In this document: one piece after another, positions 10,990-22,178 of the stretch
How positions within the stretch are numbered: position 1 is the first letter of the stretch
How the letters are laid out: the number at the start of each line of letters is the position of its first letter
From: Raffaelea ambrosiae
Taxonomy: Eukaryota > Ascomycota > Sordariomycetes > Ophiostomatales > Ophiostomataceae
Direction: 5' to 3'
Length of the DNA stretch: 64,000 nt
Assembly: GCA_002778195.1 (NCBI GenBank)
Contig: PCDI01000015.1
Coordinates: 209,429-273,428 of the forward strand
The notes under the pieces: generated by a model
Database searches by the model: none
The model's input: the letters and a program-made list of their open reading frames with translations, nothing else
What the model was told of the DNA's origin: nothing
Translations under genes and position numbers: made by a program

Positions 10990-13218
10990 TCATTGTTTCG
11001 ACAGCCGTGCTGCTTTGAACTTGCTGATCCGCCGTGGCCGGGTGGTGCCCCCCTGGCCGTCGTCTTCTTCGAGCAGCTCGTCCTCCAGCGGCTGGATCGC
11101 CTCTTCGCTGGCCTTGAGGAAGCCGCCCTGCTGCTGGATCAGCCGGTTGCGCGTGCGGTGGTACGCCTCTGCCGTCTCTTGCATCAGCAGCGTGGCATCG
11201 AGCTCGTCGGGCTCCCGGGGCGTGGCGGCGGGCTGGCGCTCGACGATGGCGTCGGCGAGGGTCTGGCCCTCGGGACCCGACGGTGCCACGGAGCGCTCCT
11301 GGTCGAGGAACCGGACGGGGGCCTGGTGGGGGCCCTTGGGAAGCTGTCGTTCTGAGACGACAGCAGCAGGAGTAGTACTAGTAGTCGTCGTTATTTTTGT
11401 TGTCGGAGCAGAAGATGCAGCGCCTACAGGCGTGCCCGCAGCCGCACCTCTGCCCTCGCGAGCCATCCGGAACCGAGAAGGCTTCTTCGCTGGCTTCGTG
11501 GCCGTGGCCGTGGCCGTGGCCGTGGCAGCGGCAGCTGCGGTGGTGGCGTCGGGCTTCTTTGCCCAGCTCGAGTCCCGTTCGACGACAACAGCACGCAGCG
11601 GGTCGACCTTGGGCTCTGCAGGTTTGGCGGGTGGTGCCGACGGTGGCGTGGGCATGGGCTGTTGATCCTTGGCTTCCGGCTCGTCTGGCGCAATGTCCAG
11701 AGCACGGGCAAACGAGACCTTCTTGTACTCGCCCTTCAGGCTGGCCATGCCGTTGCTCTTGAGGCTGCTCTTGCCCGCGCTGCTGGCAGAAGGAGCCTCG
11801 GCAGGCGCCTCAAACGCAACCGACGATGTCGTGGGCTCGTCTTCGGTGGACGTGCCGCCGGACACGCGAATGACGCCGACGCCCGTATCGTGCAGCGGAT
11901 CGTCGCCCTTGCCGTCCTTTTCAGGCTGGCCCGCGGCACCAGTGATCGAGGCGTTGCCCCGGTTGAGCGGCTCCACGCCGAGCTTCTTCTCCAGGTCGCG
12001 CATCCGTTCCCGGTAGGCCTCGTCGATGATGCTGTACTTGGACCGACCAAAGTCGTCCTCGTCGTCGTCGTCGTCGTCGTCGTCCTCATCATACTCTTCG
12101 TCATACTCTTCGTCATCGTCGGATGTTCCCTCTTCCAGGTCGAGCTGGGCGACGATGGGCCCGATCTCGGACATGCTGTATTCCAGCATCTCGCGGCGCA
12201 GTGTGGCCTCGTCTTCGGGTTCATTTTTCGGGATGACCGCCGACGACGTGCGGATCATGGTCTCTTGGTCCTTGGCGGTGCGCATGATCTTGTCTAACCG
12301 CTGCGCTGCCAATGACTGGGGTGTGTAGTAGGAGGAGGAAGAAGAAGACGAAGCTGCAGCAGCAGCAGCAGTCTCTTCTTCATGGCCCGGCTTTGTGTCC
12401 TCGGAAAACGAGACGCCCTTCTTCGCAGGTGGCTTCTTCTGTTTGTCTGTCTTTGGCGAGGATGATGAAGCTGGTGCTGATGCTGGTGCTGGTGCTGGTG
12501 CTGGTACTGGTACTGGCACTGGTGCCGGTGCCGGTGCCGGGGCTGCCGAGGATGATTCGCCAATCTCCTCTAGCGGCTGGTCCCTCTCCTGTGTGCTCTT
12601 CCCTGCCTCTGCTGGCCCGCCTGCGGGAATCTCGTCGATGCCAGCCTTCTTCAGCGCTTCCAAGACATGTGGCTGTGTGCTCGACGGCGTGTTCAGCCGC
12701 ACATTCACCACGTTGTCGTCGTCGTCCAGCTCTTCCACAATGTCCGTGATGGGGCCGCCGCCGCCGCCTCCCCCGCCGTCTTCTTCCTCGGCGTCCAGAA
12801 CCATGTCGGGCCGGCTGATCACCTGTGCGGCCGCCAGCTTGTTGGCCGCCCCCTCGACCTGCTTGCGCAGCGTCGCCGCGTTCGTCCGCACATAGTCGAG
12901 CCGCCGGTCGATGATGTCGGCGACCTGCACGGGGGTGCGGGTGATGGCTTGCCCCGTGCGCGACCCCAGTATCTCGGCAACGGTGCGTCTGTCGACGAGC
13001 TGTCCGTCAAAGTCGCGACGGATGCGGACGAGGTCGGCCTGCTGGACAGCCTCGTCGGCCGAGATGGCTTTCGTGGCCTGGACGTCTTCGAGGAGGGCTT
13101 CGTATTCGGCTTCGAGGAGCTGCCAGTGCTCGAGTGCGCTGGTGAGCTTGGCCACGTTGTCCTCGAGCAGGCGGGTGTGCCGCTCGAGGTCCAGGAAGCT
13201 GTCTTTGACCGGGGCCAT
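10990..13218 (-). CDS. BUD27: Unconventional prefoldin Bud27/URI1-like protein (DUF3835)
   Basis: Single exon, 742 residues from the ATG at 13218. N-terminal residues 1-150 form the prefoldin-type coiled coil (FLDLERHTRLLEDNVAKL ... ADIIDRRLDYVRTNAA). The middle is low-complexity: an Ala-Pro-Val run, a Ser run, and an Asp/Glu-rich block near 375-395. The C terminus carries the DUF3835 signature, ending PRRISKFKAARLSKQ. Bud27/URI assists cytoplasmic assembly of RNA polymerases through Rpb5. Two KVSF-like sites (KKGVSF near 268, KKVSFA near 499) could dock PP1; human URI binds PP1gamma. Upstream in-frame codons lack a methionine and would cross the promoter, so they are excluded. Confidence 0.88.
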   Translation of the reverse strand: MAPVKDSFLDLERHTRLLEDNVAKLTSALEHWQLLEAEYEALLEDVQATKAISADEAVQQADLVRIRRDFDGQLVDRRTVAEILGSRTGQAITRTPVQVADIIDRRLDYVRTNAATLRKQVEGAANKLAAAQVISRPDMVLDAEEEDGGGGGGGGPITDIVEELDDDDNVVNVRLNTPSSTQPHVLEALKKAGIDEIPAGGPAEAGKSTQERDQPLEEIGESSSAAPAPAPAPVPVPVPAPAPAPASAPASSSSPKTDKQKKPPAKKGVSFSEDTKPGHEEETAAAAAASSSSSSSYYTPQSLAAQRLDKIMRTAKDQETMIRTSSAVIPKNEPEDEATLRREMLEYSMSEIGPIVAQLDLEEGTSDDDEEYDEEYDEDDDDDDDDEDDFGRSKYSIIDEAYRERMRDLEKKLGVEPLNRGNASITGAAGQPEKDGKGDDPLHDTGVGVIRVSGGTSTEDEPTTSSVAFEAPAEAPSASSAGKSSLKSNGMASLKGEYKKVSFARALDIAPDEPEAKDQQPMPTPPSAPPAKPAEPKVDPLRAVVVERDSSWAKKPDATTAAAAATATATATATKPAKKPSRFRMAREGRGAAAGTPVGAASSAPTTKITTTTSTTPAAVVSERQLPKGPHQAPVRFLDQERSVAPSGPEGQTLADAIVERQPAATPREPDELDATLLMQETAEAYHRTRNRLIQQQGGFLKASEEAIQPLEDELLEEDDGQGGTTRPRRISKFKAARLSKQ

Positions 13219-13815
13219 GATCTGGAAAGGAAGGCGTTGTTTGTTGGGGCGGGGGGGGTGTTCTCCAAACCCAAGCCCCCAAAGTGACGGTACCCAGACA
13301 AGAAAAAAAAAAAAAAAAGTTGGCCGATAAGATAAGAGACCCGTGGCGGGACCCCTGCTTCTCTTGCCTCCAGGACCATCACGTGCTAATTCCCCAGGTT
13401 TTGGGTGAAGGAATGCGCCAATGCGCCATAGAACTCCAGTAGGGATCAGCCCGCCAATCCGATCGCACGAATGGCGGCCAAAGCAGAACGCCATTGCACT
13501 TGCGCATTGGTGTAATAGTTGGTTGCTTGTGAACCTCGGTTTATACACAAGCCGCCGGGCGGTATTACCACGTTTATCTCGAATGAGGGGACAAGTGATA
13601 CCCTCGTCCTTTTCAGAGAACCGTTTACACAAGTATATTAACTAGCAATTGCACACAAAGACATGAATATTGGTTGAAAACGTCTCTTTTTTTTCTTTCT
13701 CCTTTTGTTTGTCATCGCCTGTGTACATAGTTGCTGCGCGCGATCCCGACTTTCCAGCGCATTCATCCTGCTGCTGTCTTTTCTCTTTTTCGCTCTTCCA
13801 ACTTCTCTCGTCACC
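13219..13815. promoter_or_regulatory. Bidirectional promoter between BUD27 and the thioesterase gene
   Basis: Divergent 597-bp spacer. CCAAT-type motifs occur near 13488 and 13463, and a pyrimidine-rich block (13680-13815) precedes the plus-strand start. An A16-type run near 13302-13318 sits about 85 bp upstream of the BUD27 ATG. Confidence 0.4.
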
Positions 13816-14727
13816 ATGTCTTCCCCAACAACGCGTGCCGGCGAAGACGACTCCGGCCCGGACGGCCAGGAAACCCTCAACAGCGTCATCGATCCCAGCC
13901 AGGCGCCGAACCCCCCCAACAGCAACAATGCTGCTTCGGCCTTGGTGGCCGGCGATGTCGACGACGACGTCGCTCATTTCCTCAGCATCCCCTGGTGCCG
14001 TGCCCACCTCCGGCCCGCCGAGACCAGCCCGGCCGGCGCCGCCGCACCCACCAACGTCCGCATCGTCCTGCCACATGCTCGCCGCAGCACCCAGACCGGC
14101 ATCCGCCACGGCAACCCGGAGCCGGCGTGGCTGCCGCACCCGGACGGCACGCCCGGCGGCACGCCCAGTACGATGCTCAGCGACCCGCGGGCACCCGACA
14201 CCATCTTTACGCGCACGCTCAACACGCCCGACACCATTCGGGCGTTTATCCTCTTGTACGAGGAGCCGGCGCGGTCGCCGACGGCGTACCGCCCGCCTGT
14301 CGTGGAGGTCAAGGCACTACTGACGCTCGGCGCGGGCGTCAACGGGCACCCGGGCGTGCTGCACGGCGGCATCGTGGCGACGATCCTGGACGAGGTGCTG
14401 GGTCTGCTGATGCCGCTGAACACGGCGCGCGACCGGCACAATGCCAAGCACAAGTTATACCCTCCGCCATCTGCTGCGGCAAAATTGTCGCCGCCCGAGG
14501 AGGCGGCCGCGGCGTCGGCGCACTGCCACAACGGCCTGGTCACGGGCTACCTCAACACGACGTACGTCAAGCCCGTGCTGACGCTGGCGTCGATCCTGGT
14601 GACGGCGCGATTTGTCCGCACCGAAAACAAGCGCAAGTTCTACGTCGAGGGCTCCATCTGGGACGAGAACGCGACCCTGCGCGCCAAGGCCGAAGCCGTG
14701 TTCATTGCCCTGAAGCAGAAGCTATGA
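13816..14727 (+). CDS. Hot-dog fold thioesterase (4HBT/PaaI-like)
   Basis: Single exon, 303 residues, with the ATG in caccATGtc. The hot-dog core lies at about 135-303. GHPGVLHGGIVATILDE carries the HGG motif of the 4HBT family, whose members hydrolyse acyl-CoA thioesters. The strand LVTGYLNTTYVKPVLT follows, and the protein ends AEAVFIALKQKL. The first 110 residues are acidic and disordered. A 30-residue insertion between the two halves of the fold is common in fungal members. There is no clear mitochondrial presequence from this start. Physiological substrate unknown; fungal relatives are usually annotated only as thioesterase superfamily. Confidence 0.85.
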   Translation: MSSPTTRAGEDDSGPDGQETLNSVIDPSQAPNPPNSNNAASALVAGDVDDDVAHFLSIPWCRAHLRPAETSPAGAAAPTNVRIVLPHARRSTQTGIRHGNPEPAWLPHPDGTPGGTPSTMLSDPRAPDTIFTRTLNTPDTIRAFILLYEEPARSPTAYRPPVVEVKALLTLGAGVNGHPGVLHGGIVATILDEVLGLLMPLNTARDRHNAKHKLYPPPSAAAKLSPPEEAAAASAHCHNGLVTGYLNTTYVKPVLTLASILVTARFVRTENKRKFYVEGSIWDENATLRAKAEAVFIALKQKL

Positions 14728-15322
14728 GGGCGGTGATGATGAGGGAGGGGGGCGCAAGGACCATGGCAGCTAGCTTTATGGCAGCGAGCTTTAGGGCAGC
14801 TAGCTTTATGGAAACACTAGAGAAGCACATACGTCCGAGGACACCCACACACAATTTCGAGCATCAACTGTACATATCCTGGGTTTGATATTAGGGTTTT
14901 TTTTTAAGTTTTTATTTTTTTTTTTTTTCCATACCCAACACCATCTCGAACGTCTGAAAAAAGGTGTGATCTACTTATAGACCCATACAAACAGGAAAAG
15001 GCTACCTTACCTCCCCCCTTTGGTCCAACCGTTCTTTCTGGCTTCTTTCCAAAAAAAAATTACTTTATGCAATAAAATAGATAGGGTGTAAATGTAAGAG
15101 GTAATACATCAATAAAAAATCGCTATGCTTTCATAAGTCCACCCGGACGCAAGGGAGGGGTGTTAGTACTAGGTGTCAAGTGTGTGGGATCGTTGAGGGT
15201 ATCTTTGGGTAGTAGTGGGATAGACCAAGGTCCATAGTGGGAGAAGTAGAATAAGAAGCAGAATGGGAAAGTAATTGTTGAGGAAAGAAGTAGTAGAAAC
15301 ACAATCCAGGTACCCATCAGCT
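14728..15322. other. Convergent 3' spacer
   Basis: Lies between the thioesterase gene and the unknown minus-strand gene. It holds the 15-bp tandem repeat, T runs near 14898-14928, and AATAAA-like signals near 15070 and 15112. No gene seen. Confidence 0.4.
14764..14812. repeat. Tandem repeat, 15-bp unit x3
   Basis: Three near-identical copies of TGGCAGCTAGCTTTA in the 3' flank of the thioesterase gene, starting 36 bp after its stop codon. Each copy contains AGCTAGCT, itself a palindrome. Confidence 0.7.
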
Positions 15323-17966
15323 CTAGCGAATGCGTTTTCCATCGAGGAATTGCGGGCTTCTTTGGTCATAGTATGGGTTGTGGCTTTTGGTGTTCTTGCG
15401 CTGATCGAAATCAATGCGCTCGTCTTCGTCAAGGGTAAAAGCTTTCTTGAGCCAGCCGAAGGCACTCCGTTTCTTCTTCAGCGTACGTCCGCTGCCGGAG
15501 CCCTGGGTCATCGTGGTGACGTTGCTCATCATACTCATGCCCATCGAAGAAGGCATATTCCGCAAATGTGTGGGCCGCGTCGGGACTTGCCCGGCGGTGT
15601 GTGGACGTTGCTGCAGCGGCGAATGCGGGCTAGCCTGCACAGGCCGGAAGTACTGTTGGTCGGAGTGGGGCGACGGTATGAGGTTGGGGAAAGTGGGAGG
15701 CGAGAAATCATTGTTGAAATTGCTCGCATTCGCGGTCGACATACGTGCATCCCCAGGGGAGTACATGGTTGACCGCTCCAATTCCGGGCTGTTCGCCGAG
15801 TCTGGACCGGTAAAAGTGCGGTAGTTCTGATATGTTCGTGGCGAGGCAAAGACGGGTCGCTGTAGTTGGGCATTTGGCGGAGGCACACGGATGGCATCCG
15901 GAGGGGACGTCCGAAGAGACACCCGATCGCGGATGGATCCGTGCGACTTCAGCTGCGTCGTTTCTGCTTCGGTCGATCTACCAGAGGAGCTGGAGAGGGA
16001 GTTCGAACCAAACGACGACTGTCGGCCTATCGCAGCATCATGGTCTTCGTCGCGAACCCGGCTGGACACGGTCCGTAACGGCCGCGGCTGTACCTGGGCT
16101 GGTGGCGACGATGAGCCGTATTGGCTCAGCCGTTCCTCGATAGGGGGGATAAAGTGTGGCGGAGAATCAGATTCTTCGCTGGGCGTGGGGAGTGGTGCCG
16201 GAGACAGAAATGAGTTGCGCTCGCTCTCGTGAATAAGGGGTGAAGGCAGAGGAGCCGGCGGTTTCGGCGTGTATGTGCGAGGTTGCAGCAGAAAGAGCGG
16301 AACCTCCTCGTCCTTGTCTGGAGAACGGGCACTATCCGCGCCGCCTGAGGCGGTTGTTCCCGGTGTGGCTTCGACTTTGGGAGTGCCAATGTCGATGTGC
16401 AGAGGGATCGATACAGCGTCGGCATTGGCAGTGACGCCACCAACAGTTTTGGCTGGCAAGCCATCTTCGAATCCCTCTGCAACGGACTGTCGCTCGGATG
16501 AGTTGAGTTCTTCATCCGGAGCATCAGTCTCGGAGGTTTCTGGCGGCGGTGTATACTGGAATGTCTTGGCGGCATCTCCGCCAAAAATGTTGTCGTCGCA
16601 GCCGATGTCCAGAAAGTCGGGAGACAGATCGCTATCTAGTTTGCTGAGACGGAGAGAAAGTCGAGGTGGCGACTCAGGAACGTGTACAGTTGGAGACAGT
16701 GGAGGGCTCGTCCCATGAGATGAGATTGTTGATGACACACGCGAATCGGTGATTTCCCGAGACCCGTGTGTCTCGCGTGTCTCCTGTGTTTCTATGGATT
16801 CCTGCGACTCCTGCGACTCTGACAGCACGTTCTCGCTCTGCTCCGGTAGCGTGTGTAGCTTGACGCTAAACTGAAGCAGGGGGGGTGTTGTGTTAGCCGC
16901 TATTCTGGCGATCATCACTCCTTTTGACAATCATCAATGCACTAGTGATGCCGAACCAACTTACTCTTGTGCGACGGTTTACCTCATTGGCGGCGCTGTC
17001 CATCTCGGCGACCATATCAGCCAGCTTGGAGATGAGAACGTCCAGCGTGTTGCTCTTGTCTTCCAGATCGGCGAAGGCGTTGAGCCAGCCTTCGGCATTG
17101 CCACGCATGGCTTCGTATATCTCGTTGATGTCGGGCTGTTCAGTGCGCCAGACGCCCTGCTCTTCTTCGGCCAGGTATGCCGTGAACTCCTTGGTGGCGT
17201 GGAGGCCTTCGGATATATCGTGCACGGACTGCAGCAGGGCCGTGGTTGTGCGCGACAGGATGTGGTCGATGCGCACATTGCCTTCGACGATGCGCAGGCG
17301 GAAGCTGCGGTCCTCGAGCATCTCCTCGAAAGCGGCCAGATTGCTGAGCGGCAGTTTGAGGTACTCGAGACGCGTGGTCAGGTCTTTCGTGGCGAGGTCG
17401 ACGTCCTCCATGGTGGTCTTGAGGAATTCGTCGACCTCGTCGATGTGGCCCTGCAGGATGGCGACGACTTGGGCATTGCTGTTGGCCATACCCTTGAGCA
17501 GAAGATAGACGCCAAAGGCGATCTGGGCGATGAGTTTACGCAGCTCATGGCAGCTCTGGCCCGGGCGCAGACGCCAGAGCGCAGCGGGCGGCCCTGCCGA
17601 CTTGTCCTGGTCGAGGAGTCTCTCGCGGCGCGTCTGGACATCTTCTGTGCGCAGCTTGGGCTTGAGTGAGATGGCACCGGATGTGACCTCGTCGAGAGAC
17701 TCGGCAAAGGCCTCCTGCATGGACGGGATGGGGTGTTTCGGTATGGAAGGCTTCTTTGTTCGCCTGCTGGAGACGGAATCGGTGTCTTGGTTTTCCATGG
17801 CTGGCGAGGAGACGGCACTTCTGGAAGTGGAATGCGACTGAGTCGAGTGGTGCTGGTGGTCGTGATTGTGAGTATAGTTGTGCTGCCTGCGAGCGACGGT
17901 GGCGTCGACGCTGTGATGCGCTGGCGGCAGGCCGGAGGGTTCTGCTGCTGTGGATGTCATGTTCAT
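15323..17966 (-). CDS. Conserved-looking fungal protein of unknown function
   Basis: Two exons (17966-16965 and 16870-15323) joined in phase 0 (GTAAGT donor, TTCAG acceptor) give 849 residues. I do not recognise a named family. Residues about 120-334 are helical and well-composed, starting near RRERLLDQDKSAGPP and ending EMDSAANEVNRRTR, and look like a folded helical bundle. Exon 2 is low-complexity and Ser/Pro/Glu-rich. It opens with a Ser-Gln-Glu repeat, then has proline-rich segments. It ends in a compact basic motif, LKKKRSAFGWLKKAFTLDE, followed by DERIDFDQR, which looks like a conserved membrane- or partner-binding tail. The ATG at 17966 is used because the more upstream in-frame start is GTG. 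A scaffold or signalling role is possible but unproven. Confidence 0.7.
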
Positions 17967-19157
17967 GGGGATTTTATTCCCGGGTGGATGGGGACAAGGG
18001 TCAGTTTGTCCTCGTGTCCCCCAAAGTGCAGTCTGTACAGTCTGTACAGTCTGCCAAACCTGACCAGGCCGGTTGATATCGGTGGCGGATTTCACACAAG
18101 CCGCCCAAAATGCAATTCTGTCGCTGCTGTGCGCATGCAGGTGCCCGACGGTCTTGGCTGGTCAGCTGCTGGTCAGAGTGTGCTCTTGTCGTGCGTGGCG
18201 TGCGGTGATAATAGGATGTGGTATGCGTGGCGTTGGTAGTACAAAGACAGTCCGGTTTCACGGTAATCAGCTTGCCATCTAGGCTAGACTCAGGACGATG
18301 GCCTTAATGATGGAATTTCGGCGTTCATGACGGAGGTGACAATCGGAGAAACGGTCGAGTCAGCCGGGAAGGAAGGAAGGGCTAATGAAGCAGAAGGAGT
18401 TATCACAGCAGAGGTAGCCGAAACGATAACAACAACCACGATTGCGGCCTCGGGGAGTCGGATTGGACAGAAGTCGATTTCTTGGTTTGGCGATCGCTCC
18501 GATGACGTGGTTCTGGGCCGGCTGGGGAGTGTCGATCAGGGACGAGAAATACTAGCAGAGACCGGTGAGGCTAGGTCGGACCGGCGGGAATCCGAGGCAC
18601 GATGAGCCGAGTGGCTGTCAAAGGGGTGCAGGGAGAGTGAGAGAGTGAGGGTGAGAGAAGAGAAAGGGGCGAAGACGCGAAGGGAGAGTCGGCAATGTTA
18701 GATATGTATGAGCTTGGGAGGTCGAAGAGGGAGGGGGTTGCTGCGTGAAGGATTCGTAGGTGGATTCGCGGACAGGCAGGAAGATCCAGGGGTAGATAAA
18801 AAGCAACCAAGCAAGGGGAGGTGTCGGATAGGTATATTAAGAGTTGTATGGAGGGCAAAGAGCAGAAGGCTGCCAAGAGACGAGAAGGATGCGGTGAGTG
18901 GTGACGAACCCGGTGACGACGGGTTGGGAAGGTTGGGAAGAGGAGCAGAAGGTGCTGTAGTAATATGTACTCGTAGAAGAGCGTACTATGTAGCTATGGG
19001 GCGAGAGTGTGAGAGGCCAGTAAGCCTGAAAGAGAAGGTTGTGAAAGGACAAGAGGGGGGGGGGGGCTGTTTCTTTCAGAGGAAGAAGAAAGAAGGAACA
19101 GCAGAAGAAGACAGAAGAAGACGTAGCCACACAGGCGCAGGCAGACGCATAAACAGA

Positions 19158-19233
19158 AGCAGACAAAAGCGTAGACAAAAGCGCAGACAAAGGCGCAGAC
19201 AAAAACAGAGCAAGAGCAGACAAGGAGCCAGAG
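19158..19233. repeat. Minisatellite, about 12-bp unit (GCAGACAAAAGC)
   Basis: About five imperfect copies of GCAGACAAAAGC in a purine-rich intergenic stretch, degenerating at both ends into CAGAGCAAGAG. Confidence 0.6.
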
Positions 19234-22135
19234 AAAGAAGAAAAAGAGGGCCAGCGCTCCGCCAGATACTTGCAGGCTCGTTAGTGCCGTGGTCCGGGCT
19301 GTGTGAATGAATGGCGTACTTTTAATCCCAAGAGGGCGACGGTAGAGCGCGACATGGATTCGTCCAATGGTGCCGGGCAGCAGCGGACTCCGCACCGGGT
19401 CTGGCATGCAGCGGCGGCTCACCCACAACACAGAAGGGCGTGGGAGGTGTGGCACGCGTGGAGGGTGTGTGCATTTGATGGGTGTGGTGTCCCTGTCTGT
19501 GTGTTTTATTTTTCTGAGAGTTGTGCCGTACTTTGTGAGATCTCTGCGAGGTCTCCGAAGGGTCACAAAAAAGGCACTGCCAGGCCTACTATGTATTCGT
19601 AATAGTACAAGGACCAGGCCAAGAGCTGGGCGTGCCCACACTGCAGCCAGAGATGCGATGGCCTCTGAGAGAGCCTTTCTCAGAGAGGGCCATCCGGAGA
19701 GTCCCTTCCAGAGAGGGTCTCAACCGTCTGCAGGCCACCAGCAGGTCTGCACAGAGGGGTCGTCTGCAGACGAGAGAGGAGAAAAAGTCAGCGCGCGGCG
19801 ACCTGGTTGGCTGGCGCCCGTACTATGTAGAAACAGGCACGTCTAGATGTGATCGATGGACCAGGGTAGGCGAGCTGGGTCCGCATTAGCTTGGGAAAAG
19901 GGGGGGCGGCAGAGATACTGTATGTAGTACATAGTTAGTATCTTACTCGCACCCACGCAGGGCGGCCAGATGCACACTGGCGAGAGAAAGGCTGCTATCG
20001 TAGTAACATACAAAGTAGTAGCAAGATGCCACCGTACGATGCAGTGCGCATTGCTCCATGGGTGCAGCTCTGGGTGTCATTTTTGGGGAGGGGACAATTC
20101 TTGTTCTTGGGTGGGCATTTTTCGAGATGCCAGCGAAAAAAGGCCACCATGTTCGTTATGGAGACTGCCAGCTGCACCATTGGCTTCATAGCGGCCGAAC
20201 CCACTGTGCTCGCGAAATGGGCGACCCGCTGAAGAAGAAAGCGAAGAGCGAGGAGCGAGGAGCGCGCGAGTGCGCGCACGCGCGCATATCGGTAACGAGA
20301 TGGGTTGCTGGGTGTTCACGCGACGATCGCTTTGATGTGTTTTCTTTTTCTGACCCTTTTTTTGGCTTTTTGTGTGTGGGCTACCCTTGGTTATTTCGTG
20401 GCGGCTTCTCTGTTCTGGCCGCTCCTTCTGTTTCTGTCTCTACGTTTGCTCGCTCCTTCCTTTTTGCTCAGCAACCGCCGATCCTTTGGGGTTTCGGGGG
20501 GGGGCCTTGGGAGACACGACAGCCCAAAAGGGCAGGGACCTGCAGAGGGACTGGAGGCATGGCTGACCTGCAGGCAGGTGTCCTACATGCTATTAACTAG
20601 TACATGGGCATACGCACACCTGCCGCGCAGCGAGATACACCATGCACACGCAAACACTCAACTTGGGACGAGAAACGAAGAAGGGTATCTTACATAAGAC
20701 TTCATCGTGGAAGTTATCTTCCATCGTCCGTTCCTCTTAAACCGGCCCCCCTTTTTTGGCCCCCCTTGCATTTGTGCGATACGAACGGTCACTTTTTGTT
20801 TTTGCTCTCGTCCCTTTTTATTTCACTACTCGCACGTACGTCTTTCCGTGCCATTTGCCAAAATAAAAAATAATAAAGAAAAATAAGAAAAAATAAGAAA
20901 AATGGGAAAAAAAGAAAGAGCAGGGTTAGGTGGGGCAGTAGTTAGGGACAGGCACAAGGTAACGACAGGGTTGCAAGGGCGAGTCAGGGGGGGGGGGCAG
21001 AACGCGAGCAGAGGCCACCAGTGACCACAAAGAGACCACAAAGAGACAAAAGAAGAGAGCTGGGTCCCATCCATCACGTTTGCGTGGAGGGTCCACAGGT
21101 GGGAAAGAGTGGGCAGCCGAACCAGGTTGGGCAAGTCAGCTGGCAGCAAACATCTGGACCCGGGTTGCATAGGCCAGTGATAGCATTCACACTGCAGCAT
21201 TGCCCGTCAGCAGGGCAATTAATATACTACGAGCATGGACTGCGCCTGGTATGCTGTGGCCATGGGGTCGACCATTCTCTGGGGGGGTAGTTAGTTAAGA
21301 GGGGAGCCGTTGCGTCTGTGTCGTTGCATAGTACAACCGTACAATCTGTTTGCGGGATCTTACGATTCTTCGCTGCTGCAGATCCACCGAGAACGGGAGA
21401 AAAACAGGAAAGCATAAAGACAGGTACATAGTCAACGATAAGCAAGAGAGGCACTGGAGTACATACATACATGGTGCTATGTAGTAGCAAAACCGATGCC
21501 CAGACGATCCGAAGAAACTGGTGACACCCCAGAGGAGGCACGTCCCATCCACACTTTTACGGTTGTACTACGTAGTCGCGGGCTCCTCGCACTACTACGA
21601 GTATGTACTATATACGTGGAGTCGGCTTCAATATTCCACTCGTAGCGCCGCCTCTTTGCTGGCCAGGCCGATGGGGCCAAGCCGTTCCGGGGGATTTTCT
21701 GCGGCAAAGCGCGTCCGTTCCCCCTTTTGGGGGGCGTGTTAGTGACCAGGCGCAAATTAAGGACAAGCCGTGCGATCCAGGTGGACGGGTGGGTGTCGTT
21801 CATACTCTCCGAGGGGGGGGGGGACAGAAGGAAACAAAATAAAGAAATAAAGGAAGGAAAACAATACAGAAAGAAAGAAAAAGAAAAATACTATGTGAGA
21901 GAACTCCCATGTGCATGCACCATATAGCACCCTCATAGCACGTCCATATTATCAGACAGGGTATTAGATTGCCCGGCCGTCTGGCCTCCCACGGAAAGGG
22001 GTCAAGCGAACGGGACGGTGGGCCAATGGCAGGGCCAGGCTCGGCAGTCTGAACACGGCTGGCCCTGAAAGCATGGCCGGAAGCAGCAATGACGGGCACC
22101 GGGAAAGGCCAGGATGGAAAATGCCTATCTGCTGA

Positions 22136-22178
22136 TTTGCTGTCCAATTGCTGTCCAGTTGCTGTCCATTTGCTCTCC
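22136..22178. repeat. Tandem repeat, 11-bp unit x4
   Basis: Four copies of TTGCTGTCCAA-like units, the last one diverged to TTGCTCTCC, in intergenic DNA. Confidence 0.6.

Noticed and set aside
13705..13815. Upstream extension of the thioesterase with a hydrophobic stretch
   Set aside because: The frame begins with TTG; the first ATG with good context is at 13816, and the hydrophobic stretch is just a translated CT-rich leader.
18708..19310. A 200-codon plus-strand frame in the desert
   Set aside because: Translation of a GA-rich tract and the minisatellite; Arg/Lys/Gly-only composition.
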